A DNA stretch of 64,000 nucleotides, taken from the NCBI GenBank assembly GCA_903819975.1, contig CAIJFI010000017.1, positions 1 through 64,000 of the forward strand. The letters run 5' to 3'. This stretch comes from an uncultured Bacteroidota bacterium. Lineage in GTDB: Bacteria > Bacteroidota > Bacteroidia > Chitinophagales > Chitinophagaceae. The notes beneath the pieces are model-generated. The model was not told where the DNA came from and did no database searches. It saw nothing but the letters and a program-made list of their open reading frames with translations. Both the position numbers and the translations under genes were made by a program. Shown piece by piece: positions 27,018 through 34,388 of the stretch (position 1 is its first letter; each line of letters opens with the position of its first letter).

Positions 27018-27611
27018 ATGCAAGAACCTAAAACGATATTACCCGCAGCAGCACTTGTTTCTTTGTTCAAAGATACTTTGGTATTGCCTGAAATGGAAAT
27101 AAAGTCACCAGAAAATATAGAGAAAGCATTGATTACTGCAATTGGAAAAGAAGCCATTGAATCTACGCAAGTAAACGAGGTAGTAAATGAACAAAAATCC
27201 ACTCCTCCTGCTCCACTTAAATTTTTAGGTGATCATTTGAAAAAAATTATGGTGATTGTAAATGATTCTAATGCAGTGCACTTGAATGAAACAGATTTAG
27301 GTTTGTTGTCATCAATATTAAATGCATGTAAATTAACATTAGCAGATATCGCATTAATTAACACTGCACAACAACCATTAAGTATGCACGAAATGTTAAA
27401 TACACTTCCTTCACAATTGGTACTTGCATTTGATTTATCTGCGGCACAATTAAAAATAAAATTACCAACCACTTTATACAAACCAATTGTATTAGGAGAA
27501 ACACATATTTTATTTAGCAGCAGCCTTCAAAGCATGCAGGGCGCAGATCAAACAGCTAAATTAGAAAAGTCTAAACTATGGAATGCGTTAAAGTTATTAT
27601 TCAAATTGTAA
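27018..27611 (+). CDS. hypothetical protein with a faint DNA polymerase III psi (HolD)-like pattern
   Basis: A 197-residue cytoplasmic protein that I do not recognise with certainty. Residues 1-65 are helical and low in complexity (VVNEQKSTPPAPL linker). Residues 66-175 look like an alpha/beta domain: FLGDHLKKIMVIVND strand, LLSSILNACKLTLADIALIN helix-strand, LPSQLVLAFDL strand, YKPIVLGETHILFSSSLQSM. The end is LEKSKLWNALKLLFKL. This order (short strand, LL-x-LL-x-A-x-x-L helix, LP-x-L-hydrophobic strand, terminal KLW helix) resembles HolD proteins, but that is impressionistic. A near-consensus TAATTTTC lies 7 bases before the ATG. A weak hairpin (27611-27635) follows, then rdgB. Confidence 0.6.
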   Translation: MQEPKTILPAAALVSLFKDTLVLPEMEIKSPENIEKALITAIGKEAIESTQVNEVVNEQKSTPPAPLKFLGDHLKKIMVIVNDSNAVHLNETDLGLLSSILNACKLTLADIALINTAQQPLSMHEMLNTLPSQLVLAFDLSAAQLKIKLPTTLYKPIVLGETHILFSSSLQSMQGADQTAKLEKSKLWNALKLLFKL

Positions 27612-27640
27612 TTGCTTAATTATAATTTAAGCAATCTTTT
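27611..27640 (+). terminator. weak terminator-like hairpin
   Basis: ATTGCTTAA (27611-27619) and TTAAGCAAT (27627-27635) form a 9-base-pair AT-rich stem followed by CTTTTATTT. It overlaps the last base of the hypothetical gene's stop codon and may separate it from rdgB. Confidence 0.5.
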
Positions 27641-27690
27641 ATTTACTTATTGTTTAATAACACATCTTTTACCAATCAATACAATTTGCA

Positions 27691-28284
27691 ATGCACACCT
27701 TAATTTTTGCTACCAATAATCAAAATAAAGTTGACGAAATACAATCCTTAGTTGGAGCAGATTTTAATATTATTCCATTAAAAACGGCAGGAATTAATAT
27801 TGATATACCAGAACCTCACGATACATTGCAAGAAAATGCTGCGGAAAAAGCGAATACCATTTTGAATATTACAAATCAGAATTGTTTTAGCGAAGATACC
27901 GGATTAGAAATACTTGCATTGCAAGGTGCGCCAGGTGTTAAGAGTGCCAGATACGCTGGCGAAGGGCGTGACTTTCAGGCAAATATTGATAAAGTATTAA
28001 GTAATCTTGGAACAACTGAAAATAGAAATGCACAATTTAGAACCGTAATCTGTTTAAAATGGGGTAATGAAAAAGAAGGATTTCAAACCCATTATTTTGA
28101 AGGAATTTGTAAAGGAAATATAGCAACTGAAATGCATGGTGAGAAAGGATTTGGATACGACCCCATATTTATACCAGAAGGATCGACTAAGAGTTTTGCT
28201 CAAATGACTATGGAAGAAAAGAATCAATACAGTCATCGTCAAAAAGCAGTTACTAAACTGTTTGAATTTCTAAGATCTAAATAA
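27691..28284 (+). CDS. rdgB: XTP/dITP diphosphatase (RdgB/HAM1)
   Basis: House-cleaning pyrophosphatase that removes non-canonical purine nucleotides such as XTP and dITP (197 residues). The substrate loop is FATNNQNKVDEI, the metal and base site is SEDTGLEILALQGAPGVKSARYAG, and the conserved GEKGFGYDPIF and MTMEEKNQYSHRQKA follow. TTTG ends two bases before the ATG, within TACAATTTG, one base off the -7 spacing. It is convergent with aroE. Confidence 0.95.
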   Translation: MHTLIFATNNQNKVDEIQSLVGADFNIIPLKTAGINIDIPEPHDTLQENAAEKANTILNITNQNCFSEDTGLEILALQGAPGVKSARYAGEGRDFQANIDKVLSNLGTTENRNAQFRTVICLKWGNEKEGFQTHYFEGICKGNIATEMHGEKGFGYDPIFIPEGSTKSFAQMTMEEKNQYSHRQKAVTKLFEFLRSK

Positions 28285-28291
28285 TGTAAAC

Positions 28292-28316
28292 AAAAAAATG
28301 CTTTTAATTAAGCATT
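28292..28316 (-). terminator. terminator after aroE
   Basis: ATGCTT, loop AATTAA and AAGCAT followed by seven T on the minus strand (28292-28315) form a compact intrinsic terminator between the convergent aroE and rdgB. Confidence 0.7.
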
Positions 28317-28333
28317 GATTGTAATTAATTTAA

Positions 28334-29080
28334 TTACTGCACTAAGGGTGTTTCTGCATTCCAAATTTTCCAACTCTCCTCGGCTTGTATATGTAACATT
28401 TCCAACCCATTTTGAATAGTTGCTCCTTGTTGTTTCCCTTTAAAAAGGAACATAGTTTCTCCTGGATTATAAATTAAATCAAATAAATGATGTTGCGCTG
28501 TGATTCCTTCGTATGGGATAGCTGGGGCATCATTCACATTGGGATACATGCCAATTGGGCTTGTGTTTATTAAAAGTGTATGAGTAGCAATAATCTCCTT
28601 AGTAAGTTGATTATACTCAATGCAATTTTCTCCTTTAGCTCTTGAGGCAAACTGATATTTGATATTTAAGTTTTGCATTACCCACTCTACTGCCGCAGCT
28701 GCACCACCAGTTCCAAGTATTAGTGCATGTGTATGATGCGGTTTTAAAAAAGGCATCAAAGATTTCTGAAATCCTATAACATCGGTATTATAACCATATA
28801 GTGCATTATTGTACCTACGAATACAATTACATGCTTGAATAGATTTTACAACAGAAGATGGATGTTGTATAAAAGGAATCACCTCCTTTTTATAAGGAAT
28901 AGTAATATTTAATCCCTGTAAATTCACATCGTCCCAAAGGGGTTCAAATGCATCAATGGATGGGATTGGGAAGTTCGCATACTGCGCATCCAAAACTAGT
29001 TCCTTTTGAAATTTATCTTTGAAATAACCTTGTGAAAAGGAATGAGACAAAGGATATCCTATAAGTCCAAACTGTCTCAA
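28334..29080 (-). CDS. aroE: shikimate dehydrogenase
   Basis: NADPH-dependent reduction of 3-dehydroshikimate in aromatic amino acid synthesis (248 residues). The shikimate site is GYPLSHSFSQGYF, the catalytic Lys lies in LNITIPYKKEV, the NADP loop is LGTGGAAAAVEW, and the C-terminal motif is NGLEMLHIQAEESW. The start codon is TTG at 29080 (MRQFGLIGYPL). No ATG occurs before the conserved domain. It lies two bases after the comA stop, so translation is probably coupled. Compared with the typical 270 residues it is slightly short. Confidence 0.93.
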   Translation of the reverse strand: MRQFGLIGYPLSHSFSQGYFKDKFQKELVLDAQYANFPIPSIDAFEPLWDDVNLQGLNITIPYKKEVIPFIQHPSSVVKSIQACNCIRRYNNALYGYNTDVIGFQKSLMPFLKPHHTHALILGTGGAAAAVEWVMQNLNIKYQFASRAKGENCIEYNQLTKEIIATHTLLINTSPIGMYPNVNDAPAIPYEGITAQHHLFDLIYNPGETMFLFKGKQQGATIQNGLEMLHIQAEESWKIWNAETPLVQ

Positions 29081-29082
29081 GA

Positions 29083-29847
29083 CTATTTATTTAAGTATAA
29101 GTTAAAAGTATCTCCTCTTAATCCAATACGCATCGCTTCCAATGGAATTACTTCCGTAGGGGCAATATTCCCAAGGTTTACATTACATCCTATTAATTCA
29201 AGAAAATATAATTGTTGCGCTTTTTGAGGCGCTTCCCACAATATTTTTTCAGCAGGAATTTTAGTTAAAATTTCTTGTACTAAACCTTCACGCACTTCTC
29301 CACTACCTCTATATATACCAACATTACCCGCCTCACGTGCTTCGGCAATTACATATTCCGAACCAGCACTTAATTCTGCTGTCATTAACTCAATCCATTT
29401 GTACGGAGGAATAATATGAGCAGCATCTTTACTTCCAACCTCGCTAATCACTTTAGAAATTTTTGCAATCTTCTCGATATAACCACACTTCTCAGCATGT
29501 GGAATTTCAATAGAACCGTCACTCACTTCTATCAAATCAATTTTATAATCTTTACACATTGCGATATAATCGTCAAACTGATTCCTGATAATAAAGGCTT
29601 CAAATAAAGTACCACCAAAATAAACAGGAATTCCGTGTGATTGATACAGCTCAATTTTAGCACGTAAATTCGGAGTTACTGCAGAAGTACCAAATCCTAA
29701 CTTTACCACATCTGTATGTATTCCCGAAACGCTTATAAAATTTTCGGCTTCGCCAAAACTTAACCCCTTATCCATTACCATTGTTAACCCATGCTTACGT
29801 GGCTTTGGTGTCCTTTCTGGTATTTGAGTTAAATTAAAATTAATCAT
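29083..29847 (-). CDS. phosphosulfolactate synthase (ComA family)
   Basis: A (beta/alpha)8 barrel protein of 254 residues resembling ComA, which adds sulfite to phosphoenolpyruvate to give phosphosulfolactate. Motifs seen are RKHGLTMVMDKGLSF, DVVKLGFGTSAV, VYFGGTLFE, IEVSDGSIEI, YVIAEAREAGNVG and LWEAPQKAQQ. In methanogens this begins coenzyme M synthesis. In Bacteroidota the product's fate is not established; a route to cysteate or sulfonolipids is conjecture. No comB or comC is nearby. A TACCTTTG box (29868-29875) lies 20 bases before the ATG, and the gene forms an operon with aroE. Confidence 0.88.
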   Translation of the reverse strand: MINFNLTQIPERTPKPRKHGLTMVMDKGLSFGEAENFISVSGIHTDVVKLGFGTSAVTPNLRAKIELYQSHGIPVYFGGTLFEAFIIRNQFDDYIAMCKDYKIDLIEVSDGSIEIPHAEKCGYIEKIAKISKVISEVGSKDAAHIIPPYKWIELMTAELSAGSEYVIAEAREAGNVGIYRGSGEVREGLVQEILTKIPAEKILWEAPQKAQQLYFLELIGCNVNLGNIAPTEVIPLEAMRIGLRGDTFNLYLNK

Positions 29848-29867
29848 AGTTTACTGCTTATATACTA

Positions 29868-29875
29868 CAAAGGTA
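29868..29875 (-). promoter_or_regulatory. -7 box of comA-aroE
   Basis: TACCTTTG on the minus strand matches TAnnTTTG exactly and lies 20 bases before the comA ATG. A TTG at the usual distance is not seen. Confidence 0.55.
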
Positions 29876-29886
29876 AATCAAAATGC

Positions 29887-31308
29887 TTAAGATAACTTAC
29901 GCTTCTTATATTGAGTGATTAACTCCGCAACTTTGCCATCCTGCATTATTTCGGGATAAAATTTAAGCAATTTGCTAACTAATTTAGATGACTTAGATAA
30001 TGCCATTTCTAATTGCAATAAACCCTCCGCAGTTTTGCCCATCTTGTGTAAAATTGCACTTCGGTAAAATATGAAAATTACTTTACCCTGGGTAGACAAA
30101 TATGCAATTTCAGTTTGCTCCAGTGCAGCATCTAATTGCTCGTTTGCAACCAAACATTTAATTAAATATTCCCACCCTGCAATTTGCTTAGGCTTGTTTT
30201 TTACAACCATGCCAAAATAGCCAGCTGCTTCTTTAAACTGATTTAAATTCATATAACATTCTCCAAGTAAAATAGAATACTCGTTTATATGTTTATGAAT
30301 TCTCACTGCATGTTCTAATTGTTTAATAGCCTGCTCCCATTGCCCCTCCTGCATATACGTAGCTGCAATTTTTTGATACAATCTACTGTCATCGGGATTT
30401 AAATGAACCGCCTTTTTATAATGAAATCTTGCTTGTGCAAAATTTTTCATTCTATGATAACAATGCCCAATGGCTTCATAAATAACATCCTCGGGTCTTG
30501 ACAATTCTAATACTTTTTCTAAAGCTTCAATAGCTTCTTTATATTTACGAATACGCAAATATGCATCGCCCATGTTACGATATGCATAATCAAATTTTTC
30601 ATCAATTACAATTGCGTATTGATATGCATCGATAGCTTTTTCATGCAATTTTAATCCTTGATATGCAGCAGCTAAATTAAACCAGGCTAATGCATTGTAT
30701 GGTTGTTCGTCAATGATACGCTGATGTAAACGTATACTCTCTTCGTTTCTTCCTGTAAAGTCGGTCCAAAAACAAATCTTATACAAAGCTTCTTCATTCA
30801 TTGGATCATCTTCCAAAACCAATTGCAAACAATCAAAAACTTTATCAAAAGCTTCATGATCGTCATATACATCTGCTAATTCAAACAAAACTTCGGTTCG
30901 CTCTGCACCTTCAAATAAATGCAACGCTTCTTGTAATAGTACTATGGCATTCTCTGGCTGATCTAAGGCTAAATAAGCGTCAGTCTTTAAAATAAACAAG
31001 TTCATATCCTTATGATCGTATAAAGCAGCTGTATCTAATAACTTTAAAGCTTCCTTGTATTTTCTTGTAGCTAATAAAAGGTCTGCCTTTTTGATCATAA
31101 GTAATGCCGAAAAGGGATATTGGTCTAAAGCCAAATCTGCAGCTTGTATTGCTTCAATAATCTCGTCTTTTTCATCAAGATGTTCAATAATTCGTTCAAA
31201 ATCGTCTTCCTCAATATAGGCATTAGATCGCCCATGCTTTAGATTTTGGTATCTAAGCATCAATTCTTGAATATCCCCTCTGTCTTCCTCCTTTTGACGA
31301 TCAAACAT
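29887..31308 (-). CDS. tetratricopeptide repeat protein
   Basis: A 473-residue protein made almost wholly of TPR helix pairs (about ten), for example AWFNLAAAYQGLKLHEKAIDAYQYAIVID, YAYRNMGDAYLRIRKYKEAIEALEKVLEL and RLYQKIAATYMQEGQWEQAIKQLEHAVRI. There is no signal peptide or membrane segment, so it is probably a cytoplasmic scaffold. No catalytic domain is present. The N-terminus is acidic. The neighbours do not reveal a partner. Confidence 0.85.
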   Translation of the reverse strand: MFDRQKEEDRGDIQELMLRYQNLKHGRSNAYIEEDDFERIIEHLDEKDEIIEAIQAADLALDQYPFSALLMIKKADLLLATRKYKEALKLLDTAALYDHKDMNLFILKTDAYLALDQPENAIVLLQEALHLFEGAERTEVLFELADVYDDHEAFDKVFDCLQLVLEDDPMNEEALYKICFWTDFTGRNEESIRLHQRIIDEQPYNALAWFNLAAAYQGLKLHEKAIDAYQYAIVIDEKFDYAYRNMGDAYLRIRKYKEAIEALEKVLELSRPEDVIYEAIGHCYHRMKNFAQARFHYKKAVHLNPDDSRLYQKIAATYMQEGQWEQAIKQLEHAVRIHKHINEYSILLGECYMNLNQFKEAAGYFGMVVKNKPKQIAGWEYLIKCLVANEQLDAALEQTEIAYLSTQGKVIFIFYRSAILHKMGKTAEGLLQLEMALSKSSKLVSKLLKFYPEIMQDGKVAELITQYKKRKLS

Positions 31309-31484
31309 GGCTATACTATTTTTAAACGATTATTAAATAATTGATTTTCAATACATTAATAAAATACTACATGCTAGTTCTCTAATAAATATACTATCCC
31401 GGCACAAATTCACCATATTTTATTGTACACAAATGGTGCCAGATTTAGTTAAAATTATTTTTTTAAAAACCAGCCATAAACAAT

Positions 31485-31492
31485 TACCTTCG
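31485..31492 (+). promoter_or_regulatory. near-consensus -7 box of a small exported protein gene
   Basis: TACCTTCG differs from TAnnTTTG in one base and lies 8 bases before the ATG at 31501. Upstream, 31309-31484 is AT-rich with one interrupted inverted repeat (GGCA...CCAT with ATGGTGCC, about 31401-31440). Confidence 0.35.
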
Positions 31493-31500
31493 TATGAATC

Positions 31501-31839
31501 ATGCGTACCGTAAAAAACATACTATTCATTGCTTTTGCCACTAGTCTATTGCTAGTGACTGCAAATTTGAATGCAAGTATGGTTGTAACTGGAACTATTG
31601 AATCAAAAAAGGCAGAAGAAAAATACACGCTTAAAAACTTAAGTGCATTCACACATAAAACTGCAAGCTTCGCAACTTTAAAATCAAGTTTAGATTTTAA
31701 AGGATTCGCAAACACAAATAGTATAACAAGTAATAGCAATGCTAATTACTTAAAATATAATAAAGGAAACGTTTCTTATGTGATTCCTTATCATTACAAA
31801 GTGATCTTGTCTAAATTCAAGACACCTTCTGCTCAATAG
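31501..31839 (+). CDS. small exported protein of unknown function
   Basis: A 112-residue protein with a clear signal peptide (basic MRTVK, hydrophobic core, likely cleavage after ANLNAS at about residue 26). The mature part is short, rich in Ser, Asn, Thr and Lys, with a beta-like C-terminus (YLKYNKGNVSYVIPYHYKVILSKF). I do not recognise a family. It is transcribed alone between two convergent or divergent minus-strand units, and the function is unknown. Confidence 0.65.
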   Translation: MRTVKNILFIAFATSLLLVTANLNASMVVTGTIESKKAEEKYTLKNLSAFTHKTASFATLKSSLDFKGFANTNSITSNSNANYLKYNKGNVSYVIPYHYKVILSKFKTPSAQ

Positions 31840-31871
31840 TAATATTCTTAATTTTAATGGACTTAACTATT

Positions 31872-32483
31872 CTAATCAATAATTTGATATAGATCTTTGT
31901 TAATGTTAAACTGACTTAATGAAATAGGGCTCAAATCTATTTTAGTAGCTCGATATTGTATAGCCTGGCCAGACACAGGTATAATGGTATAAGATAATAC
32001 AAGACCAGCAACCTCCTTAAAAGCCAATTCAAAAGTATTTACAGTGGTCGCTATATCGGTTGTATATACTATTTGATATACTACCCCATCGCTCCATTTT
32101 AATTCTACACTCTTACAATTATATCCAAGTATTTGCACCAAAGTATCAGATGCAATTTCTTTCATTGAAATTAAGTTGGGCTGGGATAATGGAGGATAAA
32201 CCACAGACTGTAAAAAATGACTAGTCCCAATATCCTTGGTTATAGTGGCAGTGGACTGCTGTACATTAAATAATAAAGTTTGAGTTAAATGGGATGTTTG
32301 AAGGGTAGTTTTACATTGATCGCCTTTAACATAAACTAATTTATACCCAATAGTATCATCACTATTAAGCTGCTTTATAAAATATTGCAATGTACACTCA
32401 CCAATAACTTTAGTCTGTGCCTTTAATGCACAAAACGGAAGTAATATGAAAACGAAAATTAGGGGGGTATTGCGATATATCAT
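31872..32483 (-). CDS. exported protein of unknown function, DUF4412/GLPGLI-like
   Basis: A 203-residue protein with an N-terminal signal peptide (hydrophobic 8-20, cleavage likely after LKAQ). The mature domain is mainly beta: ECTLQYFIKQ, IGYKLVYVKGDQCKTTLQTSH, NCKSVELKWSDGVVYQIVYTTDI, GLVLSYTII. The pattern of a short strand, a K-x-x-x metal-like start and 'lGYnCk...' resembles the periplasmic DUF4412-like or GLPGLI beta families of the phylum, but the match is uncertain. It lies after yidC, from which a terminator separates it. Confidence 0.6.
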   Translation of the reverse strand: MIYRNTPLIFVFILLPFCALKAQTKVIGECTLQYFIKQLNSDDTIGYKLVYVKGDQCKTTLQTSHLTQTLLFNVQQSTATITKDIGTSHFLQSVVYPPLSQPNLISMKEIASDTLVQILGYNCKSVELKWSDGVVYQIVYTTDIATTVNTFELAFKEVAGLVLSYTIIPVSGQAIQYRATKIDLSPISLSQFNINKDLYQIID

Positions 32484-32496
32484 GTTAACTATTGAT

Positions 32497-32527
32497 AAGA
32501 AAAGACCCTATAAAAGGGCCTTTTCTT
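32497..32527 (-). terminator. terminator after yidC
   Basis: AAGAAAAG...CCC and GGG...CTTTTCTT pair around a 7-base loop (32497-32527) with a single mismatch. It lies just after the yidC stop on the minus strand. Confidence 0.8.
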
Positions 32528-32535
32528 GACAAAAA

Positions 32536-34344
32536 TTATTTCTTGTGTTTATCTTTCAAGTCTTGTACTTTTTTCTGAGCATCCATCATTTGCTCATACT
32601 TGCTTTGCCAATTACTCTTTTTCTTTGGCGTCTTACGCTTCACATCAATATCAGCTAAAATTTTATCATGATTGATGATGAATTTCTGAATCACTAATTG
32701 TAACAATAAAGTAACTACGTTTGAAACTGTATAATACCATGTTAAGGCAGACGGCAAACGATTAAAAATAAACAATAACATCACAGGGAAAATGTAAGGC
32801 ATATATTTCAATGCTGGATTATCCTGTGTAGGTGTCATTGACATATTATAAACAGAAATGAATACACTTGTTATTACAGCAGTTAATGTAAACAAGCTAA
32901 TATGATCACCAAATCCCATTGGCACTGTAAAAGGTAATTTTGCTATTACATCATAACTAGATAAATCCTGACTCCATAGGAAAGATTGGCCTCTTAGTGA
33001 AATATTAGAGTTAAAGAAACTATACAATGCAAAGAAGATAGGAATCTGCAATAACGCTGGAATACAACCGCCTAGTGGGTTTACGCCAGCCTCTCTAAAT
33101 AACTTCATCTGCTCCATTGCAAAACCTTGTTGATCGTCTCCTAACTTTTTCTTGATTTCATCTAACTCAGGTTTCAACACTTTCATTTTAGCACTACTCA
33201 AGTAACTAGAATAAGTTAATGGAGAAGTCACCAAACGAATAAAGATGGTCAATAATAATACTACCCATCCATAATTAGAAACGAAGCCTGCAAAGAAGTC
33301 AAAAACAGGCATAATAATAAACTTGTTAATTGGACGTACAAATGAATATAAGTCTCTTCCCAAATTCACAATCTTGTCCATTTCTGGAGCTTCTGTTTTT
33401 AATATTTGGAAGTCGTTAGGTCCGAAATATAATGAAAGTGGAATATTAACAATTGCCCCACTTACTTTAGTTTGTAATTGAGATTGCATTGTAGCTAAAC
33501 CTCTACTAGAATCCGTTTTCCTTTGCCAATCTATTTTACCTGAAGCAAACCCATCTTTAGCAACTAATGTTGTTGTAAAGAATTGTTGAACCAAACCAAC
33601 CCATTGAATTGGTTTCTCAAATGTTTTAGATGCTTTACTTGAGATATAATCAAACTCATTTCCTTCTGAGAAACACACATTTGATACTTGACGCTCATAT
33701 TGTGATGTTCTTTCTTGTTGGTAAGAATGTACATCCCATAATAAATTAATTTGACCGTTGGTTAACAATTGATCAGCACCGTCTAATTGCACATTCCATT
33801 CAACATTGTATTTGTTTGGCGCAAGTGAAAACTGATGACGAATTGTTTTACCAGAAGGTGTTGTCCATGCGTATTCAATTTTTTGCACTCCATTACTTGA
33901 AGGCAAAATATTTACAACTGGGAATAATACTTGATTAATTTGAGCTGTTTGATTGTTACCAATATTTACTGGATAACTAAGTGAGCTACTATCGCCAAGG
34001 GTAACAAGTTTTTTATCGGAATTCTTATACTTTTTTAAAGTAACTCCAACTACTTGACCACCCTTATTGCTAAATTGAACTTTTATTAACTCGTTTTCTA
34101 AAGTTGTAATTTGCTCCTTAACTGAATCAACAGCAATTGCTGTTCCAGATGTAGAATCAACTTTGATTGGATTTTTTGCAGCAGCCGCTTTTTCAGCAGC
34201 AGACTTTACCATTGCTACAGAGTCATCAAAATGCTTTTTATAAGCTTGGATTTCATTTTGTTGTTTATTTGTAAACCAGAAATAAGCAAAAAATAAACCA
34301 GCAAGCAAGACAAACCCAATGACCGTATTTTTATCAGTATTCAT
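32536..34344 (-). CDS. yidC: membrane protein insertase YidC
   Basis: Inserts and folds inner membrane proteins alone or with SecYEG (602 residues from the ATG at 34344; the frame extends two codons to a TTG). An N-terminal membrane anchor (NTVIGFVLLAGLFFAYFWF) precedes a large periplasmic beta domain (about 60-340). The conserved 60K domain follows, with five membrane segments, including PLTYSSYLSSAKMKVLKPELDEI and the positively charged membrane groove region. A Lys-rich C-terminal tail ends KVQDLKDKHKK. A TACCTTTG box lies 31 bases upstream. Confidence 0.96.
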   Translation of the reverse strand: MNTDKNTVIGFVLLAGLFFAYFWFTNKQQNEIQAYKKHFDDSVAMVKSAAEKAAAAKNPIKVDSTSGTAIAVDSVKEQITTLENELIKVQFSNKGGQVVGVTLKKYKNSDKKLVTLGDSSSLSYPVNIGNNQTAQINQVLFPVVNILPSSNGVQKIEYAWTTPSGKTIRHQFSLAPNKYNVEWNVQLDGADQLLTNGQINLLWDVHSYQQERTSQYERQVSNVCFSEGNEFDYISSKASKTFEKPIQWVGLVQQFFTTTLVAKDGFASGKIDWQRKTDSSRGLATMQSQLQTKVSGAIVNIPLSLYFGPNDFQILKTEAPEMDKIVNLGRDLYSFVRPINKFIIMPVFDFFAGFVSNYGWVVLLLTIFIRLVTSPLTYSSYLSSAKMKVLKPELDEIKKKLGDDQQGFAMEQMKLFREAGVNPLGGCIPALLQIPIFFALYSFFNSNISLRGQSFLWSQDLSSYDVIAKLPFTVPMGFGDHISLFTLTAVITSVFISVYNMSMTPTQDNPALKYMPYIFPVMLLFIFNRLPSALTWYYTVSNVVTLLLQLVIQKFIINHDKILADIDVKRKTPKKKSNWQSKYEQMMDAQKKVQDLKDKHKK

Positions 34345-34374
34345 ATTCAATGTTTAAACGTAAATAACGTGGGG

Positions 34375-34382
34375 CAAAGGTA
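34375..34382 (-). promoter_or_regulatory. -7 box of yidC
   Basis: TACCTTTG followed by C on the minus strand lies about 30 bases before the yidC ATG and just inside the downstream edge of icmF. There is no TTG at the usual spacing. Confidence 0.55.
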
Positions 34383-34388
34383 TGTTTT

